Origin: JADZAI01 sp046348585
GTDB taxonomy: Bacteria > Pseudomonadota > Alphaproteobacteria > Micropepsales > Micropepsaceae
Direction of reading: 5' to 3'
Length of the DNA: 64,000 nt
Assembly (NCBI GenBank): GCA_046348585.1
Contig: JAXMDZ010000001.1
Location: 372,001 to 436,000, forward strand
In this document: positions 24,626 to 35,988 of the stretch, one piece after another
Numbering within the stretch: the first letter of the stretch is position 1
Layout: the number at the start of each line of letters is the position of its first letter
The notes under the pieces: model-generated
Databases searched by the model: none
Told to the model about the DNA's origin: nothing
Seen by the model: only the letters and a program-made list of their open reading frames with translations
Made by a program: the position numbers and the translations under genes

Positions 24626-26142
24626 TTCCCGGCGCGATGACGCTGGCCGGCTGGGCGGCGATCTATCGCGGGGCCGCGCCCGCCCTCGCCGCCGGGGCGC
24701 GCGGGCGGGTCGCCGAAGGCGCGGCGGCAGTCACGCGCATCCTCGCCAAGGATGCGCCGGTCTATGGCATCAACACCGGCTTCGGGAAGCTGGCGAGCGT
24801 GCGCATCGGCGACGGCGATCTGGCGCAGCTCCAGCGCAACATCGTGCTGAGCCACGCGGCGGGCGTGGGCGAGCCAATGCCGGTCGCGGTCGCGCGGCTG
24901 ATGATGGCGCTGAAGCTGTCGAGCCTTGCGCAGGGGGCTTCGGGCGTCAGGGTCGAAACCGTGGACCTGCTGGAGGCGATGCTGGCGCAGGGCCTCACCC
25001 CGATCGTGCCGGCGCAGGGGTCGGTCGGCGCGTCGGGCGATCTCGCCCCGCTCGCCCATATGGCGGCGGCGATGATCGGGGCTGGCGAGATCGAGTCGGA
25101 CGGCGTGCGCCGTCCGGCGGCCGAGGCGCTTGGTCTGGCCGGTCTCGCGCCGCTGACGCTCGGCCCCAAAGAGGGGCTGGCGCTGCTGAACGGCACGCAG
25201 TTTTCGACCGCCTATGCGCTCGCCGCGCTCTTCGAGACCGAAACCGTCTTCCGCAGCGCGCTGGTGACCGGGGCGCTGTCGACCGAAGCCGCCAAGGGCA
25301 CCGACGCGCCCTTCGACGCGCGCATCCACGCCTTGCGCGGCCACAAGGGCCAGATCGAATGCGGCGCGGCGCTGCGCGCGCTGATGGCGGGATCGGATAT
25401 CCGCGCCTCGCACCGCGAGGACGATCCGCGCGTGCAGGACCCCTATTGCCTGCGCTGTCAGCCGCAGGTGATGGGCGCGGTGCTGGACCTTCTGCGTCAG
25501 GCCGCCGCGACGCTCGCCATCGAGGCGAACGGGGTGAGCGACAATCCGCTGATCTTCCCCGAGACCGACGAGGCGCTGTCGGGCGGCAATTTCCACGCCG
25601 AGCCGGTCGCCTTCGCCGCCGACACGATCGCGCTGGCGCTGTGCGAGATCGGCAGCCTGTCGGAGCGCCGCATCGCCATGCTGGTCGATCCGGCGCTGTC
25701 GGGCCTGCCCGCCTTCCTGACGCCGTGGCCGGGGCTCAATTCCGGCTTCATGATCCCGCAGGTGACGGCGGCGGCGCTGGTGTCGGAGAACAAGCAGCGC
25801 GCGACGCCGGCGAGCGTCGATTCCATCCCAACCTCGGCGAACCAGGAAGACCACGTCTCGATGGCCGCGCACGGGGCGCGGCGGCTGATGGCGATGGCCG
25901 AAAACGCCGCCGCCATCGTCGCCATCGAATGGCTGGCCGCCGCGCAGGGCTGCGACTTCCATGCGCCGCTGGTCTCCAGCCCGGCGCTGGAGGCGGCCCG
26001 CGCCCGGCTGCGCGCCGCGGTGCCGCCGCTCGGCCACGACCGTTATCTTCATCCCGACATCGCCGCCGCCATCGCGCTCGTCCGGTCGGGCGAACTGGTC
26101 CGCGCGGCGGGCTCCATTCCTCTGCCGGAGGCGACGACATGA
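24622..26142 (+). CDS. hutH: Histidine ammonia-lyase
   Basis: It converts L-histidine to urocanate and ammonia. The 506-residue enzyme contains GSVGASGDLAPLAHM, where Ala-Ser-Gly forms the autocatalytic MIO electrophile, preceded by YGINTGFGKLAS. Further conserved blocks are NGTQFSTAYAL and QDPYCLRCQPQVMG. The ATG at 24622 is chosen because it overlaps the hutI stop by 4 bp; an ATG five codons earlier is also in frame. It ends in an ATGA overlap with hutG. Confidence 0.98.
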   Translation: MIPGAMTLAGWAAIYRGAAPALAAGARGRVAEGAAAVTRILAKDAPVYGINTGFGKLASVRIGDGDLAQLQRNIVLSHAAGVGEPMPVAVARLMMALKLSSLAQGASGVRVETVDLLEAMLAQGLTPIVPAQGSVGASGDLAPLAHMAAAMIGAGEIESDGVRRPAAEALGLAGLAPLTLGPKEGLALLNGTQFSTAYALAALFETETVFRSALVTGALSTEAAKGTDAPFDARIHALRGHKGQIECGAALRALMAGSDIRASHREDDPRVQDPYCLRCQPQVMGAVLDLLRQAAATLAIEANGVSDNPLIFPETDEALSGGNFHAEPVAFAADTIALALCEIGSLSERRIAMLVDPALSGLPAFLTPWPGLNSGFMIPQVTAAALVSENKQRATPASVDSIPTSANQEDHVSMAAHGARRLMAMAENAAAIVAIEWLAAAQGCDFHAPLVSSPALEAARARLRAAVPPLGHDRYLHPDIAAAIALVRSGELVRAAGSIPLPEATT

Positions 26143-26953
26143 GCGACTGGCTGACCGTCACGCGCGGCGAGGCGCCGCTGATCGTTTCGATCCCCCATGC
26201 CGGGACCGACATTCCGCCCGACATCGAGGCGCGCCTGATCTCGCCCGACCTGGCGCGGACCGACACCGACTGGCACATCCCGGCGCTCTACGAGTTCGCG
26301 GCGGCGATGGGCGCGACGGTGATCCGCACCGCGATCTCGCGCACCGTCATCGACGTGAACCGCGATCCGTCCGGCGCGCCGCTCTATCCGGGGCAGGCGA
26401 CGACCGCGCTGTGTCCGCTGACGACGTTCGACGGCAAGCCGCTCTACCGCGAGGGCACAGCGCCCCATCAGGACGAGATCGACGAGCGGCGGGGGCGCTA
26501 TTTCCTGCCCTATCACGCCGCCATCGTTTCCGAGATCGGCCGCCTGAAGCGGACCCATCATGCGGTCGTGCTCTACGACGCGCACGCGATCCGCAGCCAT
26601 ATCCCGGCGCTGTTTCCGGGCGAATTGCCGGTCTTCAACATCGGCACCAATGGCGGCAGGAGCTGCGCCCAGGAACTGAGCGCCGCCGCGCAGGCGATCT
26701 GCGCCGGCAGCGGCGAGCCGACCGTCGCCAACGGTCGCTTCAAGGGCGGCTACATCACGCGGCTCTACGGGCGGCCCGACGGCGGCGTGCACGCCTTGCA
26801 GATGGAGCTGGCCTTTCGCGGCTTCCTGAAGGAGCCCGCGGTCCTGCGCGACTACAACTGGCCGCCGGTCTTCGATGCCGAACTCGCCGCCAAGACGCAG
26901 GCGGTGCTGAAGCGCGTGCTGGGAGCCTGCCTCACCTTCGCGGAGGACCCGTC

Positions 26954-26957
<4 letters not shown>
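26139..26957 (+). CDS. hutG: N-formylglutamate deformylase
   Basis: It hydrolyses N-formyl-L-glutamate to glutamate and formate, the last step after HutF. The 272-residue protein matches the N-formylglutamate amidohydrolase family: IVSIPHAGTDIPPDIEARL, TDWHIPALYEFA, SRTVIDVNRDPSG, LYDAHAIRSHIP, FNIGTNGGRSC and ALQMELAFRGF. The metal-binding histidines are in PHAG, YDAHAI and nearby blocks. Both gene ends are 4-bp ATGA overlaps, upstream with hutH and downstream with hutU. Confidence 0.97.
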
Positions 26958-28621
<1,664 letters not shown>

Positions 28622-28645
28622 CGGGCGCGCCCGATCCATGTGCGC

Positions 28646-28674
28646 TTGACCGGCGCGGGCGGCGGGCGTAGGCA
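28646..28674 (+). promoter_or_regulatory. Candidate promoter for the rsgA leader
   Basis: TTGACC (28646-28651) is separated by 17 bp from TAGGCA (28669-28674). The -35 is near-consensus and the -10 is weak. It would give a leader of about 147 nt before the rsgA start codon at 28828. Motif match only. Confidence 0.35.
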
Positions 28675-28708
28675 TCGACCACGCAACCGCCGCAGAGGGA
28701 GACGCATC

Positions 28709-28747
28709 ATGACCGATCTTGTTCGCGCCTTCCGCGCCGCCGGTTAG
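28709..28747 (+). other. Possible 12-codon leader peptide upstream of rsgA
   Basis: ATG at 28709 opens MTDLVRAFRAAG followed by TAG. AGGGAG lies about 9 nt upstream, a better ribosome site than that of rsgA itself. It ends 21 nt before the left arm of the rsgA hairpin, the arrangement expected of a translated leader that influences downstream folding. Too short to score as a protein, so it is an inference from position. Confidence 0.35.
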
Positions 28748-28768
28748 CCATTTCCTGAACTTCGGAAC

Positions 28769-28821
28769 GGTCTGAGACGGCGGCGCCGCGCGCGCCTTCC
28801 CTTCCCTTTTGTCTCAGGACC
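28769..28821 (+). promoter_or_regulatory. Leader hairpin overlapping the rsgA ribosome-binding site
   Basis: GGTCTGAGAC (28769-28778) pairs with GTCTCAGGACC (28811-28821) with one bulged base around a 32-nt loop. The right arm contains AGGA, the only Shine-Dalgarno-like sequence before the GTG start at 28828. The hairpin would therefore block rsgA initiation when formed. Confidence 0.45.
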
Positions 28822-28827
28822 ATTCCC

Positions 28828-29901
28828 GTGATCCATCTCTATGGCTGGAGCGACGCGCTCCGGCAGTCTTTTCAGGCCCATGCCGAGGCGGGGCTGAGCC
28901 CCGCCCGGGTGATCGTGCAACAGCGCGGCCTCTATCGCATCGTCAGCGCGGCGGGAGAGCTGCGCGCCGACGTGGCCGGCCGCCTGATGCATGAGGCCGG
29001 CGACGGCGGCCTGCCGGTCGCGGGCGACTGGGTCGCCGCCGCGCTGCGGCCGGAGGAAGGCGCGGCGACGATTCACGCCGTGCTGCCCCGCACCAGCGCC
29101 TTCATCCGCAAGGCGGCCGGCAAGGCGGCCCATGCGCAGGTGGTGGCTGCCAACGCCGACATCGCGCTGCTGACCGCCTCGCTGAACGCCGATTTCAATC
29201 TGCGCCGGCTGGAACGCTTCCTGGCGAGCGCCTGGGAGAGCGGCGCGACGCCGCTGATCGTGCTCACCAAGGCCGACCTCTGCGACACGATCCCGGCGGA
29301 AATCGCCGCGGTCCAGGCCATCGCGCCCGGGGTCGAGGTCCATGCAGTGTCCGCGCTGAGCGGCGAAGGCATGGAGGCGCTGACCGCGGCGATCGGCACC
29401 GGACGCACCGCCGTGCTGCTGGGCAGTTCGGGGGCCGGCAAGTCGACCCTGCTCAATGCGCTCGCCGGCGAGGCGCTGATGCCGACGCAGGCGATCCGCG
29501 AGCACGACGCGCATGGCCGCCACACCACGACCCATCGCGAGCTGGTGCTGCTGAAGAGCGGCGCGCTGCTGCTCGACACGCCGGGGATGCGCGAGCTGGG
29601 GCTGTGGGACGCCGAGGCGGGCGTCTCGACCACGTTCGCCGACATCGAGGCGCTGGCTGGGGCCTGCCGCTTCGGCGATTGCCGCCATGCGAGCGAGCCG
29701 GGCTGTGCGGTGCGGGCGGCGCTGGAGGACGGCTCGCTGGACGCCGACCGCTGGCGCTCGTTCGAGAAGCTGCAACGCGAACTGGCGCACGAGACGCGCA
29801 AGGACGACTACTTCGCGCAGGTCAAGGAGAAGAAGCTGTGGGCGGGACGGCGCAAGGCCTATCGCAATCTGGTCAAGGAGCGCGAACGCGAGCGCGAATG
29901 A
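28828..29901 (+). CDS. rsgA: Ribosome small-subunit-dependent GTPase A
   Basis: This circularly permuted GTPase helps mature the 30S subunit. The 357-residue protein shows the permuted order of motifs: G4 as LTKADL, then G5, then the P-loop LLGSSGAGKSTLLNAL, then G3 DTPGMREL. The C-terminal zinc motif reads CRFGDCRHASEPGC. It begins with GTG at 28828, has no close strong ribosome site, and sits behind a leader with a possible short peptide and a hairpin. The gene is convergent with apbE, whose stop is 9 bp away. Confidence 0.94.
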   Translation: MIHLYGWSDALRQSFQAHAEAGLSPARVIVQQRGLYRIVSAAGELRADVAGRLMHEAGDGGLPVAGDWVAAALRPEEGAATIHAVLPRTSAFIRKAAGKAAHAQVVAANADIALLTASLNADFNLRRLERFLASAWESGATPLIVLTKADLCDTIPAEIAAVQAIAPGVEVHAVSALSGEGMEALTAAIGTGRTAVLLGSSGAGKSTLLNALAGEALMPTQAIREHDAHGRHTTTHRELVLLKSGALLLDTPGMRELGLWDAEAGVSTTFADIEALAGACRFGDCRHASEPGCAVRAALEDGSLDADRWRSFEKLQRELAHETRKDDYFAQVKEKKLWAGRRKAYRNLVKERERERE

Positions 29902-29910
29902 TCGCCCGCG

Positions 29911-30915
<1,005 letters not shown>

Positions 30916-30916
30916 G

Positions 30917-31432
30917 TCAGGGCTCGATGCTGAGGTCGACCGCGCCGATTTCGGTTTCGCCTGTGGCATGGAGCGCCGTGTCGCTACCGGCCGGCCAGGT
31001 GAAATGCAGCGCGACGCTTTCGCGCCCGCCCGCTTCGCGCGCCGCCTCGACGATCAGCGTGTAGGCGCCGGGTTCGAGCGCGGCGAGCGGCCCCTCGCCC
31101 GGCGTGAAGGCGAGCGTCTGCACGCCCGGCGCGCGGGTCGCGCCGCTGACGCCGTCGATGGGCAGGGCGAGATCGCTGCCGGTCCGCCGCCACCACTGGC
31201 GCAGATCCTTCAGCCATTTCTCGCCTTCGCGTTCCTTGAGGCGGGTCTTGTACCAGACGGCGAGAGTGGCTGCGACCGAGCGGTCGGCGCGCTCCACCCA
31301 GACCGCGACATAGGGCTTGTGATATTCCGCGATGTCGTGACGCGGAATCTCGATGCTGACGGTGAGGCGTTCGGCGGCGGCGGGCGTCGCCGCGCCGAGA
31401 AGGGCGATGGCCGAGAAGGCGGCGGCGCGCAT
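30917..31432 (-). CDS. Periplasmic DUF2271 protein with flavinylation motif
   Basis: The 171-residue protein has a signal peptide (MRAAAFSAIALLGAATPAAA). The mature domain matches DUF2271: SIEIPRHDIAEYHKPYVAVW, read in parts, WLKDLRQWWRR and AYTLIVEAAREAGGRE. Within it, IDGVSGATRAPG fits the Dxx(S/T)GAT pattern recognised by ApbE for covalent FMN attachment. The gene lies between a PepSY-TM gene (11 bp upstream) and apbE (1 bp downstream). Together these suggest a periplasmic FMN-carrying electron-transfer unit, possibly for iron-complex reduction. The redox partner is inferred, not seen. Confidence 0.88.
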   Translation of the reverse strand: MRAAAFSAIALLGAATPAAAERLTVSIEIPRHDIAEYHKPYVAVWVERADRSVAATLAVWYKTRLKEREGEKWLKDLRQWWRRTGSDLALPIDGVSGATRAPGVQTLAFTPGEGPLAALEPGAYTLIVEAAREAGGRESVALHFTWPAGSDTALHATGETEIGAVDLSIEP

Positions 31433-31443
31433 GGCGGCTCCGG

Positions 31444-32073
31444 TCAATGGATGAAATAGAGGGCGAGCAGCACGGGCAGCGCGCCGCCCGCCCCGACGAG
31501 CGGCCAGGTGGCGCGGCGGCCCCCCGCATAGAGCGCGAGCAGGCCGAGGCCGGTGAGCGCGAAGACCGCGCTCGCCGCCGCGAAGAGATCGATGAACGCC
31601 GCCCAGACCGGGCCGGCGTTCCGCCCCTTGTGCAGATCGTTGAGAAAGGAGAGCCAGCCGCGATCGGTGCGCTCGTAGCGGACCGCGCCGCTCGCCCGGT
31701 CGATGGCGAGCCAGGCATCGCCGCCGGGACGCGGCAGGGCGATGTAGATTTCGTCCGCCGTCCAGTCGGCGGCCTGGCCGGCGACGTCGATGCCGACCGA
31801 GGATTCGATGGCGGCGGCGAGGCCTGCGGGCAGCGGCGCGCCCTCGGCGAGGCCGTCGAGCAGAGCAGGCGGCAGCACGGCCTCGCGGGTCGTCACGACC
31901 GGCCGCGCCTCGATCTCCGCCGCATGGTTCAGCGTGAAGCCGGTGACCGCGAAGAGCAGCAGCCCGGCCATCGAGAGCGCGCCGCTGATCCAGTGCCAGC
32001 GCCGGAGCTGGCCGAGCCAGAACAGGCGGGGATTGCGCGGCGAGGCCCGGCGCAGACGCAGAGAGAGGGCCAT
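31444..32073 (-). CDS. PepSY-associated TM protein
   Basis: This 209-residue inner-membrane protein has a basic N-terminus and a first helix after QLRRWHWISGALSMAG leading to LLLFAVTGFTLNHA. A periplasmic region of about 110 residues follows, ending LNDLHKGRNAG. Two further helices are at about 152-175 and 182-205. The WHW, NHA and LHKG histidines are typical of PepSY_TM proteins that span the membrane next to ferric-siderophore uptake genes and may bind haem or pass electrons. It heads the PepSY / DUF2271 / apbE operon. The start at 32073 has AGGA about 8 nt upstream. A Fur-like sequence lies further upstream. Confidence 0.85.
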   Translation of the reverse strand: MALSLRLRRASPRNPRLFWLGQLRRWHWISGALSMAGLLLFAVTGFTLNHAAEIEARPVVTTREAVLPPALLDGLAEGAPLPAGLAAAIESSVGIDVAGQAADWTADEIYIALPRPGGDAWLAIDRASGAVRYERTDRGWLSFLNDLHKGRNAGPVWAAFIDLFAAASAVFALTGLGLLALYAGGRRATWPLVGAGGALPVLLALYFIH

Positions 32074-32383
32074 GCCGGCGATCCTGAGGGCTTTCCAGTT
32101 GCGATTGCGAATAGGATGCAACACATAAAGGCGCGGCTCCGCGAAGGCAATGAGAATCGCTCGCAGATGTGGCAGGCGGACGGAACCGCCGCCTCGCGCG
32201 CGACCGCCCGGCCCCACAGGTCCGAAATCCGGGAGAGACCGGCGCGAAAGGCAATTGCATCCGGCGCGGCGCGGCGCGAAAATGCGCTGAGGACCGCCAG
32301 TACAAGGCGGCCATGAGGGACGCCGCCAGATGATCGCTTCGCGCCGAGGGGCCGGCCTTCCCGTCGGGAGGGTTCGCTAGCGC
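32074..32383. promoter_or_regulatory. Divergent intergenic region with a Fur-like sequence
   Basis: This 310-bp gap separates the PepSY operon (minus) from the 2-oxoacid oxidoreductase operon (plus) and holds no convincing gene. AATGAGAATCGCTCGCA (32149-32165) matches one full half of a typical Fur box (AATGAGAAT) with a degenerate second half. On the minus strand TTGCCT (32150-32145) and TATGTG (32127-32122) with a 17-bp spacer form a possible PepSY promoter that the box would overlap. GGGAGGG lies about 10 nt before the plus-strand start. Confidence 0.35.
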
Positions 32384-34165
32384 ATGAGTCCGACAGAGTC
32401 CGCGACTCCGGAGTACTGGCACAAGGTCGTCGATTGCCAGTGGGCGTGTCCCGCCCATACGCCGGTGCCCGAATATATCCGCCTGATCGCCGCCGGCCGC
32501 TACGCCGACGCCTACATGATCAATTGGCGCTCCAACGTCTTTCCGGGCGTGCTGGGCCGCACCTGCGACCGCCCGTGCGAGCCGGCCTGCCGGCGCGGGC
32601 GCGTCGAGGAACAGCCGGTCGCCATCTGCCGCCTGAAGCGCGTCGCCGCCGACAACAAGGGCGAGATCGCCGCGCGCCTGCCCAAGGCGGGCGCGAAGAA
32701 CGGCAAGCGCGTGGCGCTGGTCGGCGCGGGGCCGGCCTCGCTGACCGTCGCCCGCGACCTGCTGCCGCTCGGCTATCACGTCACGATCTTCGACGGCGAC
32801 CCGAAGGCCGGCGGCTTCATGCGGACGCAGATTCCGAAATTCCGTCTGCCCGAAGCGGTGCTCGACGAGGAAGTCGGCTTCATCACCCGTCTTGAGCCGG
32901 AGCTGAAGCTCGGCCAGCGCATCGACAGTCTGAAGGCGCTGCTCGCCGAGGATTACGACGCGATCTTCGTGGGCAGCGGCGCGCCGCGCGGACGCGGGCT
33001 CGACGTGCCCGGCCGCGAGGAGGCGGCGGCCAACATCCATATCGGCATCGACTGGCTCGCCAGCGTGTCGTTCGGCCACACCACCGCGATCGGCAAGCGC
33101 GTGCTGGTGCTGGGCGGCGGCAACACCGCGATGGATTGCTGCCGCACCGCGCGGCGGCTGGGCGGCGAGGACGTGCGCGTCGTCGTGCGCTCCGGCTTCG
33201 AGGAGATGAAGGCCTCGCCGTGGGAGAAGGAGGACGCCGCGCATGAGGGCATCCCCATCCACAATTTCCTGGTGCCCAAAGCCGTCGTCCACGAAGGCGG
33301 CCGCCTGACCGGCATGATCTTCGAAAAGGTCAGGGCCGAATACGCGGACGGCAAGCGGACGCTCGTGCCCTCCGGCGAGCCGGACGTGCATATGCCCTGC
33401 GACGACGTGCTGGTCGCCATCGGCCAGGAGAACGCCTTTCCCTGGATCGAGCGCGACTGCGGCGTCGCGTTCGACCGCTGGAACATGCCCAAGGTCGACG
33501 AGACGACGTTCCAGTCGACCAATCCCAAGGTCTTCTTCGGCGGCGACGCGGCGTTCGGGCCGAAGAACATCATCTGGGCCGTGGCGCACGGCCACGGCGC
33601 TGCGGTTTCGATCCACCGCCTGCTCTCCGGCGGCGACGTCGCCGACCGTCCGCCCGTCGCCATGGCGATGACCAGCCAGAAGATGGGCATCCACGAGTGG
33701 AGCTACGACAACGACATCAACGCGGCGCTGCGCCACAAGGTGCCGCATCTCGACAACGCGGTCGCGCTGAAGGACATCCGCGCCGAGGTCGAGCTCGGCT
33801 ATGACGCGAAGCTCGGCTATGCCGAGGCGCGGCGCTGCCTCAATTGCGACGTGCAGACCGTGTTCGCGCCCAAGCTGTGCATCGAGTGCGACGCCTGCGT
33901 CGACGTCTGTCCGATGGACTGCATCACCTTCACCGCGGACGGCCCGGAGGCCGAGCTGCGCACGAGGCTGACCGCGCCGTCGGCCAATCCGTCGCAGGAC
34001 CTCTACGTTTCGCCGGCGCTGAAGACGGGGCGCATCATGGCGAAGGACGAGGACGTCTGCCTCCATTGCGGCCTGTGCGCCGAACGCTGCCCCACCGGCG
34101 CGTGGGACATGCAGAAGACCTTCATCGAAATCCCGCAGGCAGGGGCGTCATGCCAAAGCCGATAG
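32384..34165 (+). CDS. FAD/NAD(P) and Fe-S oxidoreductase subunit of a 2-oxoacid oxidoreductase
   Basis: The 593-residue protein is GltD-like. It has an N-terminal Cys-rich helical domain (DCQWACPAHTPVPEYI, CDRPCEPACRRGR), the FAD motif VALVGAGPASLTVARDL, the NAD(P) motif VLVLGGGNTAMDCC, and two C-terminal [4Fe-4S] ferredoxin motifs (CIECDACVDVCPMDC and CLHCGLCAERCPTGA). It overlaps the next gene, the large oxidoreductase subunit, by 16 bp. This three-gene layout matches the 2-oxoglutarate:NADP+ oxidoreductase (KorABC) studied in Azoarcus and Thauera, where the FAD subunit passes electrons between ferredoxin-type clusters and NADP. That role is proposed here. Confidence 0.9.
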   Translation: MSPTESATPEYWHKVVDCQWACPAHTPVPEYIRLIAAGRYADAYMINWRSNVFPGVLGRTCDRPCEPACRRGRVEEQPVAICRLKRVAADNKGEIAARLPKAGAKNGKRVALVGAGPASLTVARDLLPLGYHVTIFDGDPKAGGFMRTQIPKFRLPEAVLDEEVGFITRLEPELKLGQRIDSLKALLAEDYDAIFVGSGAPRGRGLDVPGREEAAANIHIGIDWLASVSFGHTTAIGKRVLVLGGGNTAMDCCRTARRLGGEDVRVVVRSGFEEMKASPWEKEDAAHEGIPIHNFLVPKAVVHEGGRLTGMIFEKVRAEYADGKRTLVPSGEPDVHMPCDDVLVAIGQENAFPWIERDCGVAFDRWNMPKVDETTFQSTNPKVFFGGDAAFGPKNIIWAVAHGHGAAVSIHRLLSGGDVADRPPVAMAMTSQKMGIHEWSYDNDINAALRHKVPHLDNAVALKDIRAEVELGYDAKLGYAEARRCLNCDVQTVFAPKLCIECDACVDVCPMDCITFTADGPEAELRTRLTAPSANPSQDLYVSPALKTGRIMAKDEDVCLHCGLCAERCPTGAWDMQKTFIEIPQAGASCQSR

Positions 34166-35988
34166 AGGCGACGAACGATTTCGTCGTCAAATTCGCCAAC
34201 GTCAACGGATCGGGCTCGGCGAGCGCGAACGAATTGTTCGCCCGCTCGATCCTGCGCATGGGCGTGCCGATCGCCTCGCGCAACATCTTCCCCTCCAACA
34301 TCCAGGGCCTGCCGACCTGGTACGAGGTGCGGGTTTCGGGCGAGGGCTGGCTCGGCCGGCGCGGCGGCGTCGACATCATGGTCGCCATGAACCCGCAGAC
34401 CTGGGACAAGGACGTCGCCTCGATCGAGCCGGGCGGCTATCTGTTCTACGACTGCTCCAAGCCGCTGCCGCCCTCGAAGTTCCGCGACGACATCACGGTC
34501 ATCGGTATGCCGCTGACCGAGATCTGCAACCGCACCTACACGGACCCGCGCCAGCGTCAGCTGTTCAAGAACATCATCTATGTCGGCGCGCTGACCGCCT
34601 TGATGGGGATAAGCGCCGAAGTCGTCGAGTCGCTGATCCGCGAGCAGTTCAAGGGTAAGGAGCGGCTGCTGGAGCCGAACTTCAAGGCGCTGCATATCGG
34701 GCGCGACTATGCGCTGGAGCATCTGGACGGTCTTTGCCGCCTGAAGGTCGCGCAGAGCGACATGGTCGGCGAGCGCATCTTCATCGAAGGCAACGACGCG
34801 GCGGCGCTCGGCTGCGTCTTCGGCGGGGCAAGCGTCGCGGCCTGGTATCCGATCACCCCCTCGACCTCGGTCGCCGAGGCCTTCAACGCCCATTGCCGCA
34901 CATGGCGCGTCGATCCCGAGACCGGCGAAAACCGCTTCGCCATCGTCCAGGCCGAGGACGAGCTGGCGGCCATCGGCGTCGTCATCGGCGCGGGCTGGAA
35001 CGGCGCGCGGGCCTTCACCGCGACCTCCGGCCCCGGCATCAGCCTGATGCAGGAATTCTTCGGCCTCGCCTATTTCGCCGAGATTCCGGCGGTCGTCTTC
35101 GACATCCAGCGCGGCGGCCCCTCGACCGGCATGCCGACGCGCACCCAGCAATCCGACATTCTGCTGTGCGCCTATGCGAGCCACGGCGACACCAAGCATG
35201 TGCTGCTGCTGCCCGAGGACCCGCGCGAGGTCTTCGAGTTTGCGGCCGCCGCGCTCGATCTCGCCGAACGCCTGCAGACGCCGGTGTTCGTGATGTCCGA
35301 TCTCGACATCGGCATGAACCAGTGGCTGTGCGAGCCGCTCGCCTGGGACGAGGCGCGGCGCTACGATCGCGGCAAGATCATGACGGCCGACATGCTGGAG
35401 AGCGGCATGGATTTCGGCCGCTATCTCGACGTCGACGGCGACGCGATCCCCTATCGCACCCTGCCCGGCACCCATCCGACGCGCGGCGCCTATTTCACCC
35501 GCGGCACCTCGCGCGACCGCTACGCCAAATATTCCGAGGACGGCGCGGTCTATGTCGACAACATGCAGCGTCTGCTGCGCAAGTTCGAGACCGCCAAGGG
35601 CCTCGTCCCCCGGCCGGTCATCCGCAACGCGACGCGCCCGGCCCGCTTCGGCGTCATCCATTACGGCTCGACCGCCCCGGCCATGGCCGAGGCGCTGCAC
35701 GCGCTGGAGAAGCGCGGGCTGCATGTCGATTCGATGCGGCTGCGGGCCTTTCCGTTCCATGACGAGGCGATCGAGTTCGTCAATGCGCACGAGCAGGTCT
35801 TCATCGTGGAGCAGAACCGCGACGGGCAGATGCGCACGCTGCTGATCAACGAGGGCGCGGTCGATCCGGTGCGGATCGTTTCGATCCCCCATTACGACGG
35901 CGCGCCGATCACCGCGCGCTTCATCATCGCCGAGATCGCCGCCCGGCTGGCGCAGCTTGAGCCGAGACTGGAAGGGGCCGCGGAATGA
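34150..35988 (+). CDS. korA: 2-oxoacid:acceptor oxidoreductase, fused gamma-alpha subunit
   Basis: The 612-residue protein joins an N-terminal gamma domain (NVNGSGSASANELFARSILRMG, read in parts; residues 1 to about 190) to an alpha domain that starts near IEGNDAAALGCVFGG and WYPITPSTSVAE. Further alpha blocks are TSGPGISLMQEFFGLAYFAEIP, in parts, and RGGPSTGMPTRTQQSD, which helps bind TPP and substrate. The fusion is typical of KorA/PorA enzymes of proteobacteria. It decarboxylates a 2-oxoacid to acyl-CoA with the beta subunit. 2-Oxoglutarate is the likely substrate by cluster similarity, but pyruvate or branched 2-oxoacids are not excluded. It overlaps the beta gene by ATGA. Confidence 0.92.
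   Translation: MPKPIEATNDFVVKFANVNGSGSASANELFARSILRMGVPIASRNIFPSNIQGLPTWYEVRVSGEGWLGRRGGVDIMVAMNPQTWDKDVASIEPGGYLFYDCSKPLPPSKFRDDITVIGMPLTEICNRTYTDPRQRQLFKNIIYVGALTALMGISAEVVESLIREQFKGKERLLEPNFKALHIGRDYALEHLDGLCRLKVAQSDMVGERIFIEGNDAAALGCVFGGASVAAWYPITPSTSVAEAFNAHCRTWRVDPETGENRFAIVQAEDELAAIGVVIGAGWNGARAFTATSGPGISLMQEFFGLAYFAEIPAVVFDIQRGGPSTGMPTRTQQSDILLCAYASHGDTKHVLLLPEDPREVFEFAAAALDLAERLQTPVFVMSDLDIGMNQWLCEPLAWDEARRYDRGKIMTADMLESGMDFGRYLDVDGDAIPYRTLPGTHPTRGAYFTRGTSRDRYAKYSEDGAVYVDNMQRLLRKFETAKGLVPRPVIRNATRPARFGVIHYGSTAPAMAEALHALEKRGLHVDSMRLRAFPFHDEAIEFVNAHEQVFIVEQNRDGQMRTLLINEGAVDPVRIVSIPHYDGAPITARFIIAEIAARLAQLEPRLEGAAE

Noticed and set aside
30917..34066. Open frame of about 1050 codons on the minus strand
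   Set aside because: Only its last 171 codons (the DUF2271 protein) are real. The rest lies antisense to the Fe-S oxidoreductase and in the wrong frame through the PepSY gene.
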